Translations under genes and position numbers: made by a program
In this document: positions 1-7,593 of the stretch, piece by piece
How positions within the stretch are numbered: the stretch's first letter is position 1
How the letters are laid out: each line of letters begins with the position of its first letter
NCBI RefSeq assembly: GCF_017355885.1
Contig: NZ_JAFEUU010000005.1
Location: forward strand, 62,001 to 126,000
Length of the DNA stretch: 64,000 nucleotides
Source of the DNA: Sabulicella rubraurantiaca
Lineage (GTDB): Bacteria; Pseudomonadota; Alphaproteobacteria; Acetobacterales; Acetobacteraceae
Direction: 5' to 3'
Notes under the pieces: model-generated
Seen by the model: only the letters and a program-made list of their open reading frames with translations
Databases searched by the model: none
What the model was told of the DNA's origin: nothing

Positions 1-1
1 C

Positions 2-661
2 GGGCGCGACGCCGCCCGTTCCGCCTTCGAGCCGGATGCCGGGCTGTGGGAGTACCGGGAGCGGGAATCGGTCCATACCTATTCCACCGCCATGTGCTGG
101 GCCGCGGTGGACCGGCTTGCCGGCATCGCCCGCCGCGTTGGGCTCTCGGAGGATGCGAAGGGCTGGGAGGTCCAGGCCGCCGGCATCCGCGAACGGCTGC
201 TGCGCGAGGCGGTGGTGCCCGAGGAAGGCTGGGTCGCGAGCGCGCTGGGCGGGCGCAGCGTGGACGCCTCCTCCCTGCTGCTGCCGGAGATCGGCCTGCT
301 ACGCGCCAACGATCCGCTCTTCCTGCGCACGTTGGACATCACGGAGCGGCGCCTCGTGCGCGACGGCTTCGTGAAGCGCTACGACGAGGCCGATGATTTC
401 GGGCTTCCTGAAACAGCCTTCATTGTTTGTTCATTCTGGTATATTGATGCCCTCGCACGTGTTGGCCGACGCGAGGAAGCGCGGGCCGTGTTCGAAACGG
501 CGCTGTCGTGGCGCAACCATGTCGGGTTGCTGGCGGAGGATGTGGACCCCCGGACCGGCCTGCTTTGGGGCAATTTCCCGCAGACCTATTCGCAGGTTGG
601 GCTGATACTGTCGGCCATGCGGCTGTCCCGTTCCTGGGAGGAGGGTCTGTGGCGCGGCTAG
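2..661 (+). CDS. GH15-family glycoside hydrolase, C-terminal part (glucoamylase/trehalase-like)
   Basis: The reading frame is open from the first bases of the window, so only the last ~219 residues are present and the start lies upstream. The visible part has the run GLWEYRE followed by HTYSTAMCWAAVDRLA, typical of the (alpha/alpha)6 barrel of GH15 proteins, and a C-terminal FPQTYSQVGLILSA-type segment usual at the end of this family. GH15 enzymes act on glucans or trehalose; the substrate cannot be decided from this fragment. The stop overlaps the start of otsA by 13 bases, so the two are translationally coupled. Such GH15-otsA pairs are common in Proteobacteria and point to trehalose or glucan metabolism, which is an inference from context. 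Confidence 0.85.
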   Translation, partial: GRDAARSAFEPDAGLWEYRERESVHTYSTAMCWAAVDRLAGIARRVGLSEDAKGWEVQAAGIRERLLREAVVPEEGWVASALGGRSVDASSLLLPEIGLLRANDPLFLRTLDITERRLVRDGFVKRYDEADDFGLPETAFIVCSFWYIDALARVGRREEARAVFETALSWRNHVGLLAEDVDPRTGLLWGNFPQTYSQVGLILSAMRLSRSWEEGLWRG

Positions 662-2016
662 TCATCGTTTCCAATCGTGTGCCGGTGCTGGGCCGGCGCG
701 CGCAGGCAGGCGGGTTGGCCGTGGCGCTGCAATCCGTCGCGTCGCCGGGAACGCTGTGGTTCGGCTGGAGTGGGCAGACCGCGCACGAAACCTCCAGCAC
801 GCCGAAGATCGGCGAGGCACGTGGCGTCAGCTACGCCACGCTCGACCTCTCGGCCTCCGACTACCAGCATTTCTATGTCGGCTTTTCCAACGCGACGCTC
901 TGGCCGCTCTTCCATTTCCGCACCGGGCTGATGCGCTACAGCCGCGACGACTACGCAGGTTACCGCTCGGTGAACCGTTCCTTCGCCGAGGCGCTGCTGC
1001 CGCTGCTTCGCCCGGACGACCTGGTCTGGGTGCATGACTACCACCTGATCCCGCTCGCCGAGGAGCTGCGGCGCCTGGGCTACACGGGGCGGCTGGGCTT
1101 CTTCCTGCACATCCCCTTCGTGCCGCCCGCCGTTCTGCAGGTCCTGCCGCCTGCCGCCGAGCTGGTGCGGATGCTGTGTGCCTATGATTTGGCCGGCTTC
1201 CACACCCGCCGCTTCGCGCAGGACTTCCTGGCGAGCGCCAAGGACTTGGCCGGCGCGCAGGTGACGGAGGATACGGTGCGCCTCGACGGGCGGGTGACCT
1301 CGGTGGGCGCCTTTCCCATCGGCATCGACCCGGCCGCCTTCGCCCGCAGTGCCGTGCGCGCCATGGAAACGGGCTACATCGCGCGCGTCCGCGAAAGCCT
1401 GCAGAGCCGCGCCCTGATCGTCAGCGCCGACCGGCTCGACTACTCGAAGGGTTTGCCGAACCGGCTGGAAGGGTTCGGGCGCCTGCTCGCGCGCTTTCCG
1501 CAGCATCACCGCAAGGCGAGCTTCCTCCAGATCGCCGCGCGCTCGCGCGAGGACGTGGCGGAATACCAGTCGCTCCGGCGCGAGCTGGATCGCATGACCG
1601 GCGACCTCAATGGCCGCTTCTCGCATTTCGACTGGGTGCCGCTGCGCTACATGACGCAGATGGTGCAGCGCCCGCGGCTTGCGGGGCTGTTCCGCATGGC
1701 GCGGATCGGGCTGGTGACGCCCTTGCAGGACGGCATGAACCTCGTCGCCAAGGAGTTCGTCGCGGCGCAGGACTCCGAAGATCCGGGCGTCCTGGTTCTG
1801 TCACGCTTCGCCGGCGCGGCGGAGCAGCTGCGCGACGCGCTGATCGTGAACCCCTACGACTCGGACGAGATCGCCGACGCCATGCACGCGGCGCTGGAGA
1901 TGCCGCTGGAGGAGCGCCAGCGCCGCCATGACTCGCTGCGCGAGGCGGTGTTCCAGGGCACCGCCGCCCAGTTCTGCGCCTCCTACCTCGAAGCGTTCCA
2001 GGCCGTTCCGATCTAA
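649..2016 (+). CDS. otsA: trehalose-6-phosphate synthase
   Basis: This protein transfers glucose from UDP-glucose (or another NDP-glucose) to glucose-6-phosphate to make trehalose-6-phosphate in the cytoplasm. It is a GT20 enzyme of 455 residues, close to the E. coli OtsA length of about 470. Visible family motifs are the N-terminal VIVSNRVPVLG, VWVHDYHLIPLA, LHIPFVPP, GFHTRRF, VGAFPIGID, the donor-site segment SADRLDYSKGLPNRL, and the C-terminal PLQDGMNLVAKE. The GTG at 649 is chosen because VARLVIVSNR aligns with the family N-terminus and GGGAGGAGG lies about 5 bases upstream. The frame stays open further upstream, but that part reads as noise overlapping the GH15 gene. No otsB is seen in the window. 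Confidence 0.95.
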   Translation: MARLVIVSNRVPVLGRRAQAGGLAVALQSVASPGTLWFGWSGQTAHETSSTPKIGEARGVSYATLDLSASDYQHFYVGFSNATLWPLFHFRTGLMRYSRDDYAGYRSVNRSFAEALLPLLRPDDLVWVHDYHLIPLAEELRRLGYTGRLGFFLHIPFVPPAVLQVLPPAAELVRMLCAYDLAGFHTRRFAQDFLASAKDLAGAQVTEDTVRLDGRVTSVGAFPIGIDPAAFARSAVRAMETGYIARVRESLQSRALIVSADRLDYSKGLPNRLEGFGRLLARFPQHHRKASFLQIAARSREDVAEYQSLRRELDRMTGDLNGRFSHFDWVPLRYMTQMVQRPRLAGLFRMARIGLVTPLQDGMNLVAKEFVAAQDSEDPGVLVLSRFAGAAEQLRDALIVNPYDSDEIADAMHAALEMPLEERQRRHDSLREAVFQGTAAQFCASYLEAFQAVPI

Positions 2017-2022
2017 GAGTGA

Positions 2023-3090
2023 CTACTCGCGTTCCGCCAGGAATGCGCGCAGATCCTCCGCCCAGAATCGCGCCTGACCCGTGGTGCCGTGGCCCAGGCT
2101 TTCGGCGCTCGCGGGGATGAGGAGGAGGCGCCCGCGCGGCACGCGCCGCATGGCTGCCTCCATCAGACCGGTTTCCGGCGGGTTGCGCTCGTCATCCGCG
2201 GCGTTGATCGCCAGTACGCGCGCCCGGATGCGATCGAGCAGCGGCTCGGGATCGTAGTCGCGCGAGGAATCCCACTGGTAGACGAAGTCGTTGGCGTCGG
2301 CCGTCACCCGCGCCGCGAGGCGGGCCTCCACCAGACGGTCCGCTGCCTCGCGCGTCGCGGCCTGCCGCTGGAGGTTCAGCGTGCCGCCATTGGTGCCCGT
2401 CGCGTACAACACGTTGGCGAGGCGCAGCGAGGGAGGCTGCGTGGTGTAGTTGCCGTCCTGATAGGCCGGGTCCTGCCGGATGGATTCCACCAGCAGGCGC
2501 CGCATCATCCAGTTCCGCCCCGACATGGCGGTGGGCTGCGACGCCATCGGCACGATTGCCTCCATCATGTCGGGATAGGTGACGCCCCACATCCAGGCAT
2601 GCATCCCGCCCATCGAATTGCCGAGCACCAGACGCAGCCGCTCGATCCCCAACCCTTCCGTCACCAGGCGGTGCTGGGCCGAGACCATGTCGGCGTAGTT
2701 GTAGCGCGGGAAGCGGGCGCGCAGCCCGTCCGAGGGCTTGGAGGAGCGGCCCGCGCCCAGCGCATCCGGTAGGATGATGAAGTGGCGCGCGGCATCCAGC
2801 GGCTGGCCCTGCCCGAAAAGCTGCCCGGCGAAGGCCGGGGTGAGTAAGGATCGCGCCGATCCCGCCGTGCCGTGCAGCACGAGCACCGGCGCCCCGCGCG
2901 GGTCGCCGATCGTCGTGTAGTGCAGACGAAGCTCCGGCATCACCTCGCCGGTGTGGAAGCGGAAGTCGCGAGCGATCCAGCTTCCCTCCTGCGGGGTTGG
3001 GTAGGATTGCGCCTTGGCCGCCCAGGGGAGGGCGGCAAGGCCGAGGCCAAGCGCCAGGGCGGCGCGGCGTCCGGAGAGGGAAGGTGGCAT
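2023..3090 (-). CDS. secreted alpha/beta-hydrolase, homoserine O-acetyltransferase-like fold
   Basis: This is a 355-residue protein with an N-terminal signal peptide: basic RRA, a hydrophobic Leu/Ala stretch and an AKA-Q type cleavage site near residue 27, so it is probably periplasmic. After it come the oxyanion-side LVLHGTAGSA and the nucleophile elbow GNSMGG with Ser159. A C-terminal Asp (in NAADDE) and His (in SLGHGT) complete a likely triad. GNSMGG and the general layout match the MetX/homoserine-acetyltransferase branch of alpha/beta hydrolases. Export argues against a methionine-biosynthesis role, so a secreted esterase or hydrolase is more likely. The gene is convergent with otsA (6-base gap) and divergent from the ThDP-enzyme genes. 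Substrate unknown. Confidence 0.8.
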   Translation of the reverse strand: MPPSLSGRRAALALGLGLAALPWAAKAQSYPTPQEGSWIARDFRFHTGEVMPELRLHYTTIGDPRGAPVLVLHGTAGSARSLLTPAFAGQLFGQGQPLDAARHFIILPDALGAGRSSKPSDGLRARFPRYNYADMVSAQHRLVTEGLGIERLRLVLGNSMGGMHAWMWGVTYPDMMEAIVPMASQPTAMSGRNWMMRRLLVESIRQDPAYQDGNYTTQPPSLRLANVLYATGTNGGTLNLQRQAATREAADRLVEARLAARVTADANDFVYQWDSSRDYDPEPLLDRIRARVLAINAADDERNPPETGLMEAAMRRVPRGRLLLIPASAESLGHGTTGQARFWAEDLRAFLAERE

Positions 3091-3208
3091 GGCGTTGCGC
3101 TCCCGTTTCGTTGTCGCGAGGCTAGCGGAGCGGGGGAAGCGGGGGCCAGGGGTTTCCGAGCGCGCTCACGGACCTATCATCGGCGCTGCGAATCAAGGGG
3201 GAAGACGG

Positions 3209-3736
3209 ATGGCGGAAGCAGCCACGGCTTGGCACGAGGTCATCACGGAGGTGTTGCGGCGGAACGAGGTCAGCCTCGTCACCTATGTGCCCGACAACGT
3301 GCTGCGCCCCCTGATCGGCGCCATCGAGGCGGACCCCTACTTCACCGCCTTCCCCGTCGCGCGGGAGGAGGAGGGGGTGGGCATCGTCTGCGGCGCCTGG
3401 ATGGGCGGGATGCGCGGCATCCTGCTGATGCAGACCAGCGGCTTCGCTACCCTGGCCAATGTCATCGCCTCGCTGCCCTGCGCGGCGCAGATCCCGGCCG
3501 TCTTGATGGTGTCGGAGCGCGGGACGCTGGGCGAGTTCAACCTGGGCCAAGCGCTGGTGTGCCGGACCATGCGGCCCGTGCTCGATGCGCTGGCGATGGA
3601 GCACCATACCGTCACGCGCCTGGACGAGGCGGAGTTCATGGTGGAGCGCACCTTGCGCCAGGCCTTCGCGACCCAGGCCCCGGCCTGCCTGATCCTTTCG
3701 CCGCTGCTGACTGGCGGCAAGACCGTGAAGGCGTGA
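3209..3736 (+). CDS. ThDP-dependent decarboxylase, PYR-domain subunit (ComD/phosphonopyruvate decarboxylase-like)
   Basis: This 175-residue protein is the pyrimidine-binding half of a split thiamine-diphosphate enzyme. It contains the acidic REEEGVGIVCGAW segment, in which a glutamate (about residue 53-55) normally activates the cofactor aminopyrimidine, and the following QTSGFATLANVIASL. The split into a small PYR subunit followed directly by a PP subunit is the arrangement of sulfopyruvate decarboxylase (ComD/ComE). Phosphonopyruvate decarboxylase-like proteins are related. The ATG at 3209 has AAGGGGGAAG about 7 bases upstream. The stop overlaps the ATG of the next gene in TGATG, which implies equal expression. 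The substrate is not evident; a neighbouring Bug receptor suggests an imported organic acid, which is an inference. Confidence 0.8.
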   Translation: MAEAATAWHEVITEVLRRNEVSLVTYVPDNVLRPLIGAIEADPYFTAFPVAREEEGVGIVCGAWMGGMRGILLMQTSGFATLANVIASLPCAAQIPAVLMVSERGTLGEFNLGQALVCRTMRPVLDALAMEHHTVTRLDEAEFMVERTLRQAFATQAPACLILSPLLTGGKTVKA

Positions 3737-4335
3737 TGACCATGGAAGCCCTGCACAACGCCAAGGTGATGAACCGCTTCGACCTGACGAAGCGCCTCGT
3801 CGCGAAGCTGAAGGACGAGGCCGTGATCGGCGGCATCGGCAACAGCAATTTCGACCTCTGGGCCTCGGGCCACCGGCCACAGAACTTCTACATGCTGGGC
3901 TCCATGGGCCTCGCCGCGCCCATCGCGCTGGGCTTTGCCTTGGCGCAGCCGCAGCGGCGCGTCTTTGCGCTGGAAGGCGACGGGTCGCTGCTGATGCAGC
4001 TTGGCTGCCTGTCCACCATCGCCACGCGGGCGCCGCGCAACCTTTGCGTCATTCTGTGGGACAATGGCGTCTACCAGATCACCGGGTCGCAGCCGACGCC
4101 GGCCGCAACCGCGCGCACCGACTTCGTCGCCATCGCGCGGGCCAGCGGCCTGTCGCAGAGCCACTGGGCCGCGGATGAAGCGGAGTTCGAATCGCTGGTG
4201 GACGCTTCGCTGGCAGGCGAAGGGCCGTTCTTCATCGGCGTGCGCGTGGACAGCCAGCCCGCCGTCGCCCAGCCCGAGCGCGACCCGTCGCGCATCCGCG
4301 ACTCCTTCATGCGCGGGGTCGGCAGCAAGGGCTAG
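3736..4335 (+). CDS. ThDP-dependent decarboxylase, PP-domain subunit (ComE-like)
   Basis: This 199-residue partner of the preceding subunit binds the diphosphate of thiamine diphosphate. The metal/ThDP motif is visible as GDGS at residues 81-84 followed by DNGVY (Asn110) with the usual ~26-residue spacing. NSNFDLW and GSMGLAAPIALGFALA match the same family upstream of the motif. The two chains together would make an alpha/beta enzyme related to sulfopyruvate, phosphonopyruvate or acetolactate-type decarboxylases. The start at 3736 shares its A with the stop of the previous gene; an ATG two codons later is possible. There is no sign of coenzyme M or phosphonate genes nearby, so the true 2-oxo acid is open. 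Confidence 0.82.
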   Translation: MTMEALHNAKVMNRFDLTKRLVAKLKDEAVIGGIGNSNFDLWASGHRPQNFYMLGSMGLAAPIALGFALAQPQRRVFALEGDGSLLMQLGCLSTIATRAPRNLCVILWDNGVYQITGSQPTPAATARTDFVAIARASGLSQSHWAADEAEFESLVDASLAGEGPFFIGVRVDSQPAVAQPERDPSRIRDSFMRGVGSKG

Positions 4336-4391
4336 GGCGATCCGTCCCGCTGCGGCATGATCGCCTTGGGAACGTCACCGGGAAATCCATC

Positions 4392-5342
4392 ATGCGCCGA
4401 CCCCTTCTTGCCTTCGCTGCCGCTCTGCTGCTGTCCGGCACCGCGCTGGCGCAGCAGACCCAGCCGCCCATGCGCCTCATCGTCGGCTTCCCGCCGGGCG
4501 GCGGCATCGACCTCCTGACTCGCGTCATGGGGGAGGAGCTGGGCAGCCGCTTGGGCCGCGTCGTGGTGGTGGAGAACCGGACCGGCGCGGGCGGCAACAT
4601 CGCCACCGACGCCGTGGCCAAAGCTGCGCCAGATGGCAACACGCTGGGCGCGGTGCCGGCAGGCCCGCTGGTGATCAACCGGCACCTCTACCGCACCATG
4701 CCCTTCGACCCGCTGAACGACCTTGCGCCTGTCAGCCGCTTCGCCGCCATTCCGGTGATCTTCATGAGCGCACCCAATTCCGGCATCACCGACATGGCCG
4801 GGCTGCGGGCGGCGCTGGCGCGCGGACCCGTACCCTGCGGCACGCCGGGGGCAGGGACCACGCAGCACCTTGCGACCGCGCTGCTGATGCGCGCGCTGGA
4901 GCGGGACTGCACCATCGTCCATTACCGCGGCACCGGTCCGGCCCTGCCGGACCTGCTGAACGGCACCATCACCACCTACACCGACACGGTGGTGACCGGG
5001 CTTCCGCCGACGCGTGACGGCCGCGCACGCGCCCTGGCCATCGCCTCGCCGCAGCGCCTGTCCTTCGCGCCCGACGTGCCCACCGTGGCCGAGACGATCC
5101 CTGGCTTCGCGGCCGAAACCTGGCTGGCGCTGATGGCGCCGCGCGGGACTCCCGAGCCCATCCTGGCGCGGCTTGAGCAGGTGATGCGCGAGATGGCGCG
5201 TGAACCGCGCGTCGTGGCGCGGCTGCGGGAGCTTGGGGCGGAGGCGGTGGGCTCCACCCGCGCCGAACTGGCCGAGACGATCCGCAGCCAGGACGCCATG
5301 TGGGCGCCGGTCGTCCGCGCCGCGGGCGTCTCGGCAGACTGA
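4392..5342 (+). CDS. Bug/TctC-family extracytoplasmic solute receptor
   Basis: This is a periplasmic solute-binding protein of 316 residues from the tripartite tricarboxylate transporter (TTT) receptor family. It has a Sec signal peptide ending ALAQ near residue 20, then family hallmarks RLIVGFPPGGGIDLLTR, VVVENRTGAGGNIA, and a central HYRGTGPALPDLLNG segment that in this family lines the carboxylate pocket. Such receptors bind carboxylic acids, but the ligand cannot be read from sequence. No TctA or TctB membrane gene accompanies it, as is common for orphan Bug receptors. It follows the ThDP enzyme genes by 56 bases on the same strand and may serve the same substrate, which is an inference. 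A short hairpin at 5358-5372 separates it from the convergent kinase gene. Confidence 0.9.
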   Translation: MRRPLLAFAAALLLSGTALAQQTQPPMRLIVGFPPGGGIDLLTRVMGEELGSRLGRVVVVENRTGAGGNIATDAVAKAAPDGNTLGAVPAGPLVINRHLYRTMPFDPLNDLAPVSRFAAIPVIFMSAPNSGITDMAGLRAALARGPVPCGTPGAGTTQHLATALLMRALERDCTIVHYRGTGPALPDLLNGTITTYTDTVVTGLPPTRDGRARALAIASPQRLSFAPDVPTVAETIPGFAAETWLALMAPRGTPEPILARLEQVMREMAREPRVVARLRELGAEAVGSTRAELAETIRSQDAMWAPVVRAAGVSAD

Positions 5343-5390
5343 AGCGGCAGGTCTCACCGCCGGCTGCCGGCGCTTCCGGCTTGCTCGCCG

Positions 5391-6461
5391 TCAGGGCCCG
5401 GTGACGGGAAAGCGGACGGTCCATCCGGTGCCGGGCGTGCCATCATCGCCGCTGCGGCCCGGGCCCTGCACCACCCGTCCGCCGAGCTGGGCGGCCAAGG
5501 TCCTCACCACCCGTGAGCCAAGCCCGGTGCCCTGGGGCGAAGCGGCCGGGTCGCAACCTATCCCATCGTCCTCCACCGTCAGCACCATGTCGTCGCCCTC
5601 CTGGCGAAGGCACACCCAGACGCCTCCCTCCCGATCGCCCGGGAAGGCGTATTTGAGGGCGTTGACGACCAACTCGTTGACGATCAGCCCGACCGGGACG
5701 GCTCGCTCGATATGCAGGGAAAGGGGCTCGGCATTGACATGCAGGGCAACGGGACGCACTGCCGCGATGCCGCTGCGCAAGTCGGCCACGAGCCCATGCA
5801 GGAACTCGTTCATCTCCACCACGGCATCGGATCGCCAGTAGATCTCGAGATGCTGATTGACCCGGGCCAAGGCCGCCACCTGCTCAGCGACCTGCCCGAG
5901 CGCCTCCGCGGCGCTGGAGGAAGTGGCCGGAGCCGCCGCCCGAAGCTGGATCGTCGCCAGGAGGCGCTGGCTGTCATTGCGTGAGCGGTGGACCATCTCC
6001 TGCAGCAGCGTCTCGCGGTCCGAGGCAGCCTTGGCGAGGGCCCAGGCATCCTGTTCGGCTTGCTCGCGGTGCTCTGCGACCTCCTTGAGGGCTGCATGCA
6101 GCGCTTCCAGCAGGGAGATGACCAGAAGCGCCGACAGGATGAAGTAGGTCAGCGCCGCCGCCTCACTGAGACGAAAAGCAAAGGATCCGGCTGGCTCCAC
6201 AAAAGCCCAGACCGCCACCAGGGCGCTGAGAGCGATCGCATAGAAGCCGCTGCCCCGGTCGAACACGACCGCCGTGATGACGATGGCCGGATAGAAGGTG
6301 AAGTAGGGCCGACCTGGCTCTGGACCGAAGAGCGCGAGCCGGATCAGTGCGGCCAGGGCGACGAGAGCCGTGGCGGCGGTGTAGCGGATCCAGTTGGGAA
6401 GCGCCCTGGTGGTGGCTGTCAGCATGAAGAGCTGGACCATCGGGCTCGATGCGACAGCCAT
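5391..6461 (-). CDS. membrane sensor histidine kinase, HWE/HisKA_2 type with DUF4118-like input
   Basis: This is a 356-residue sensor kinase. The N-terminal ~120 residues hold about four hydrophobic helices with PYFTFYPAIVITAVVFDRGSG, resembling the DUF4118 membrane input region. A short coiled linker (EVAEHREQAEQDAW) leads to the phospho-acceptor EMVHRSRND (His158), followed by an ATPase domain with VNELVVNALKYAFPG, DDGIG and GTGLGSRVV. The layout is that of alphaproteobacterial HisKA_2/HWE kinases, several of which feed the PhyR-EcfG general stress response; that link is not shown here. The ATG at 6461 has a strong GAGGAGGAG 8 bases upstream. The frame remains open 31 codons further up. It is divergent from the kinase-KaiC-regulator genes. 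Confidence 0.88.
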   Translation of the reverse strand: MAVASSPMVQLFMLTATTRALPNWIRYTAATALVALAALIRLALFGPEPGRPYFTFYPAIVITAVVFDRGSGFYAIALSALVAVWAFVEPAGSFAFRLSEAAALTYFILSALLVISLLEALHAALKEVAEHREQAEQDAWALAKAASDRETLLQEMVHRSRNDSQRLLATIQLRAAAPATSSSAAEALGQVAEQVAALARVNQHLEIYWRSDAVVEMNEFLHGLVADLRSGIAAVRPVALHVNAEPLSLHIERAVPVGLIVNELVVNALKYAFPGDREGGVWVCLRQEGDDMVLTVEDDGIGCDPAASPQGTGLGSRVVRTLAAQLGGRVVQGPGRSGDDGTPGTGWTVRFPVTGP

Positions 6462-6798
6462 CCGAGACTCTCCTCCTCTTTGCGCAAAGATCTGGAATTC
6501 GGACCGAAACCAAAAACATCCATTAGCGCTTGCGGTTGGAACGAGAGCCGACATCGATTATGGGCGGGGCGCTGCAGGTCGAGGATGAGGCCCTGATTGC
6601 CTTGAGGAGTTGTGCGGCTTTCTAGATGATTTGGTTTTGAGTTCGCGGATTCGTGTGCGCGGACGGCACTCTCTGCGCCGGATGGAGTCAGATACGCCGC
6701 TGCCGGCTTGCCTCGGTTCCTGTGCAGCGGCAGTGTCGGTTCAGTCCGGCGGCGGCCCGTAGGGATTTTGGCTGCTCAACACTCGGTTGGGGAACCAA
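6462..6798. other. divergent intergenic region between two kinase genes, with an inverted repeat
   Basis: No protein gene is supported in these 337 bases. They must contain the promoters of both the membrane kinase (minus) and the kinase-KaiC-regulator genes (plus). I see no convincing -35/-10 pair and no GGAAC...CGTT pair of the EcfG type. An inverted repeat with 8-bp perfect arms is present: GCCGCTGC at 6696-6703 and GCAGCGGC at 6724-6731. It lies about 70 bases before the downstream kinase start and could be an operator or a leader hairpin. Confidence 0.5.
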
Positions 6799-7593
6799 AT
6801 GGCGGATAGGAGCGGCAGCCCGGATGGGGTTCCTTGCGAACCCGATAAGGACCGCCTGATCGAGGAGCTGCGCGAGGCGGTGCGGGCGCGCGACGAGTTC
6901 GTCGCCGTCGCCGCTCACGAGCTGCGCAACCCGATGACCCCGATCCTGATGCAGGTCAGCGGCTTGCTCATGGCGGCGCGGGACCCGGTTCGGTGCCGCC
7001 CGGAATTGCTCGCACCCCGCCTCGAACTTCTGGAGCACGCCGTACGGGAGTTCGTGCGGCGCTCGACCGTGCTCCTGGACGTCTCGCGGATCGCAGCGGG
7101 GAATGTGCGGCTCGAACTGGCCGATGTCGCCCTCACCGAGGTGGTCCGCGACGTCGTGGACAGCGCAAGCACGGCGGCACAGATGGCGCGCTGTCACATC
7201 GAGGCGGAATTGCAGGAGCACGTTGTGGGCCGGTGGGACCGGCTCGCGCTGGAGCAGGTGGCCGAGAACCTGCTGTCGAACGCCATCAAGTTCGGCGCAG
7301 GCAAGCCTGTGGCCGTCACCTTGACGTCCGACGGCAGCACCGCTCGGCTGACGGTCCGTGACCAGGGCATCGGCATCTCGGAACAGGACCGTGTTCGCAT
7401 TTTCCAGCGCTTTGAGCGCGCCGTGACTCGCGGCGAGCAGGGCGGATTCGGCATCGGCTTGTGGCTGGCGAACCAGCTCGTGGTAGCAATGGGCGGTGGC
7501 ATTTCCGTCGAAGGTGCGCCCGGTGCCGGAACGACATTCACCGTCACGCTGCCGCTCGGCGGCCCACGGCAAGCAGGGGCGAGCAAGTCATGA
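6799..7593 (+). CDS. soluble histidine kinase (HisKA-HATPase)
   Basis: This is a 264-residue kinase with no membrane segment and only a short N-terminal region before the dimerisation domain. The phospho-acceptor is His40 in VAAHELRNPMTPI. The ATPase domain shows the N box AENLLSNAIKFG, the G1 box DQGIGIS, an F box IFQRFERA and the G2 box GGFGIGLWLANQLV. With no sensor domain of its own, it probably receives its signal from a partner. The stop overlaps the start of the KaiC-like gene (ATGA), which makes the latter the obvious candidate. ATG 6799 is chosen over an in-frame TTG at 6787; GGTTGGGG lies upstream. The three-gene order kinase, KaiC-like ATPase, receiver suggests a dedicated signalling module. 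Confidence 0.9.
   Translation: MADRSGSPDGVPCEPDKDRLIEELREAVRARDEFVAVAAHELRNPMTPILMQVSGLLMAARDPVRCRPELLAPRLELLEHAVREFVRRSTVLLDVSRIAAGNVRLELADVALTEVVRDVVDSASTAAQMARCHIEAELQEHVVGRWDRLALEQVAENLLSNAIKFGAGKPVAVTLTSDGSTARLTVRDQGIGISEQDRVRIFQRFERAVTRGEQGGFGIGLWLANQLVVAMGGGISVEGAPGAGTTFTVTLPLGGPRQAGASKS

Noticed and set aside
658-1626. Long open frame on the minus strand opposite otsA
   Set aside because: It is a GC-rich shadow of otsA with Gln/Arg/His-rich composition and no family motif.
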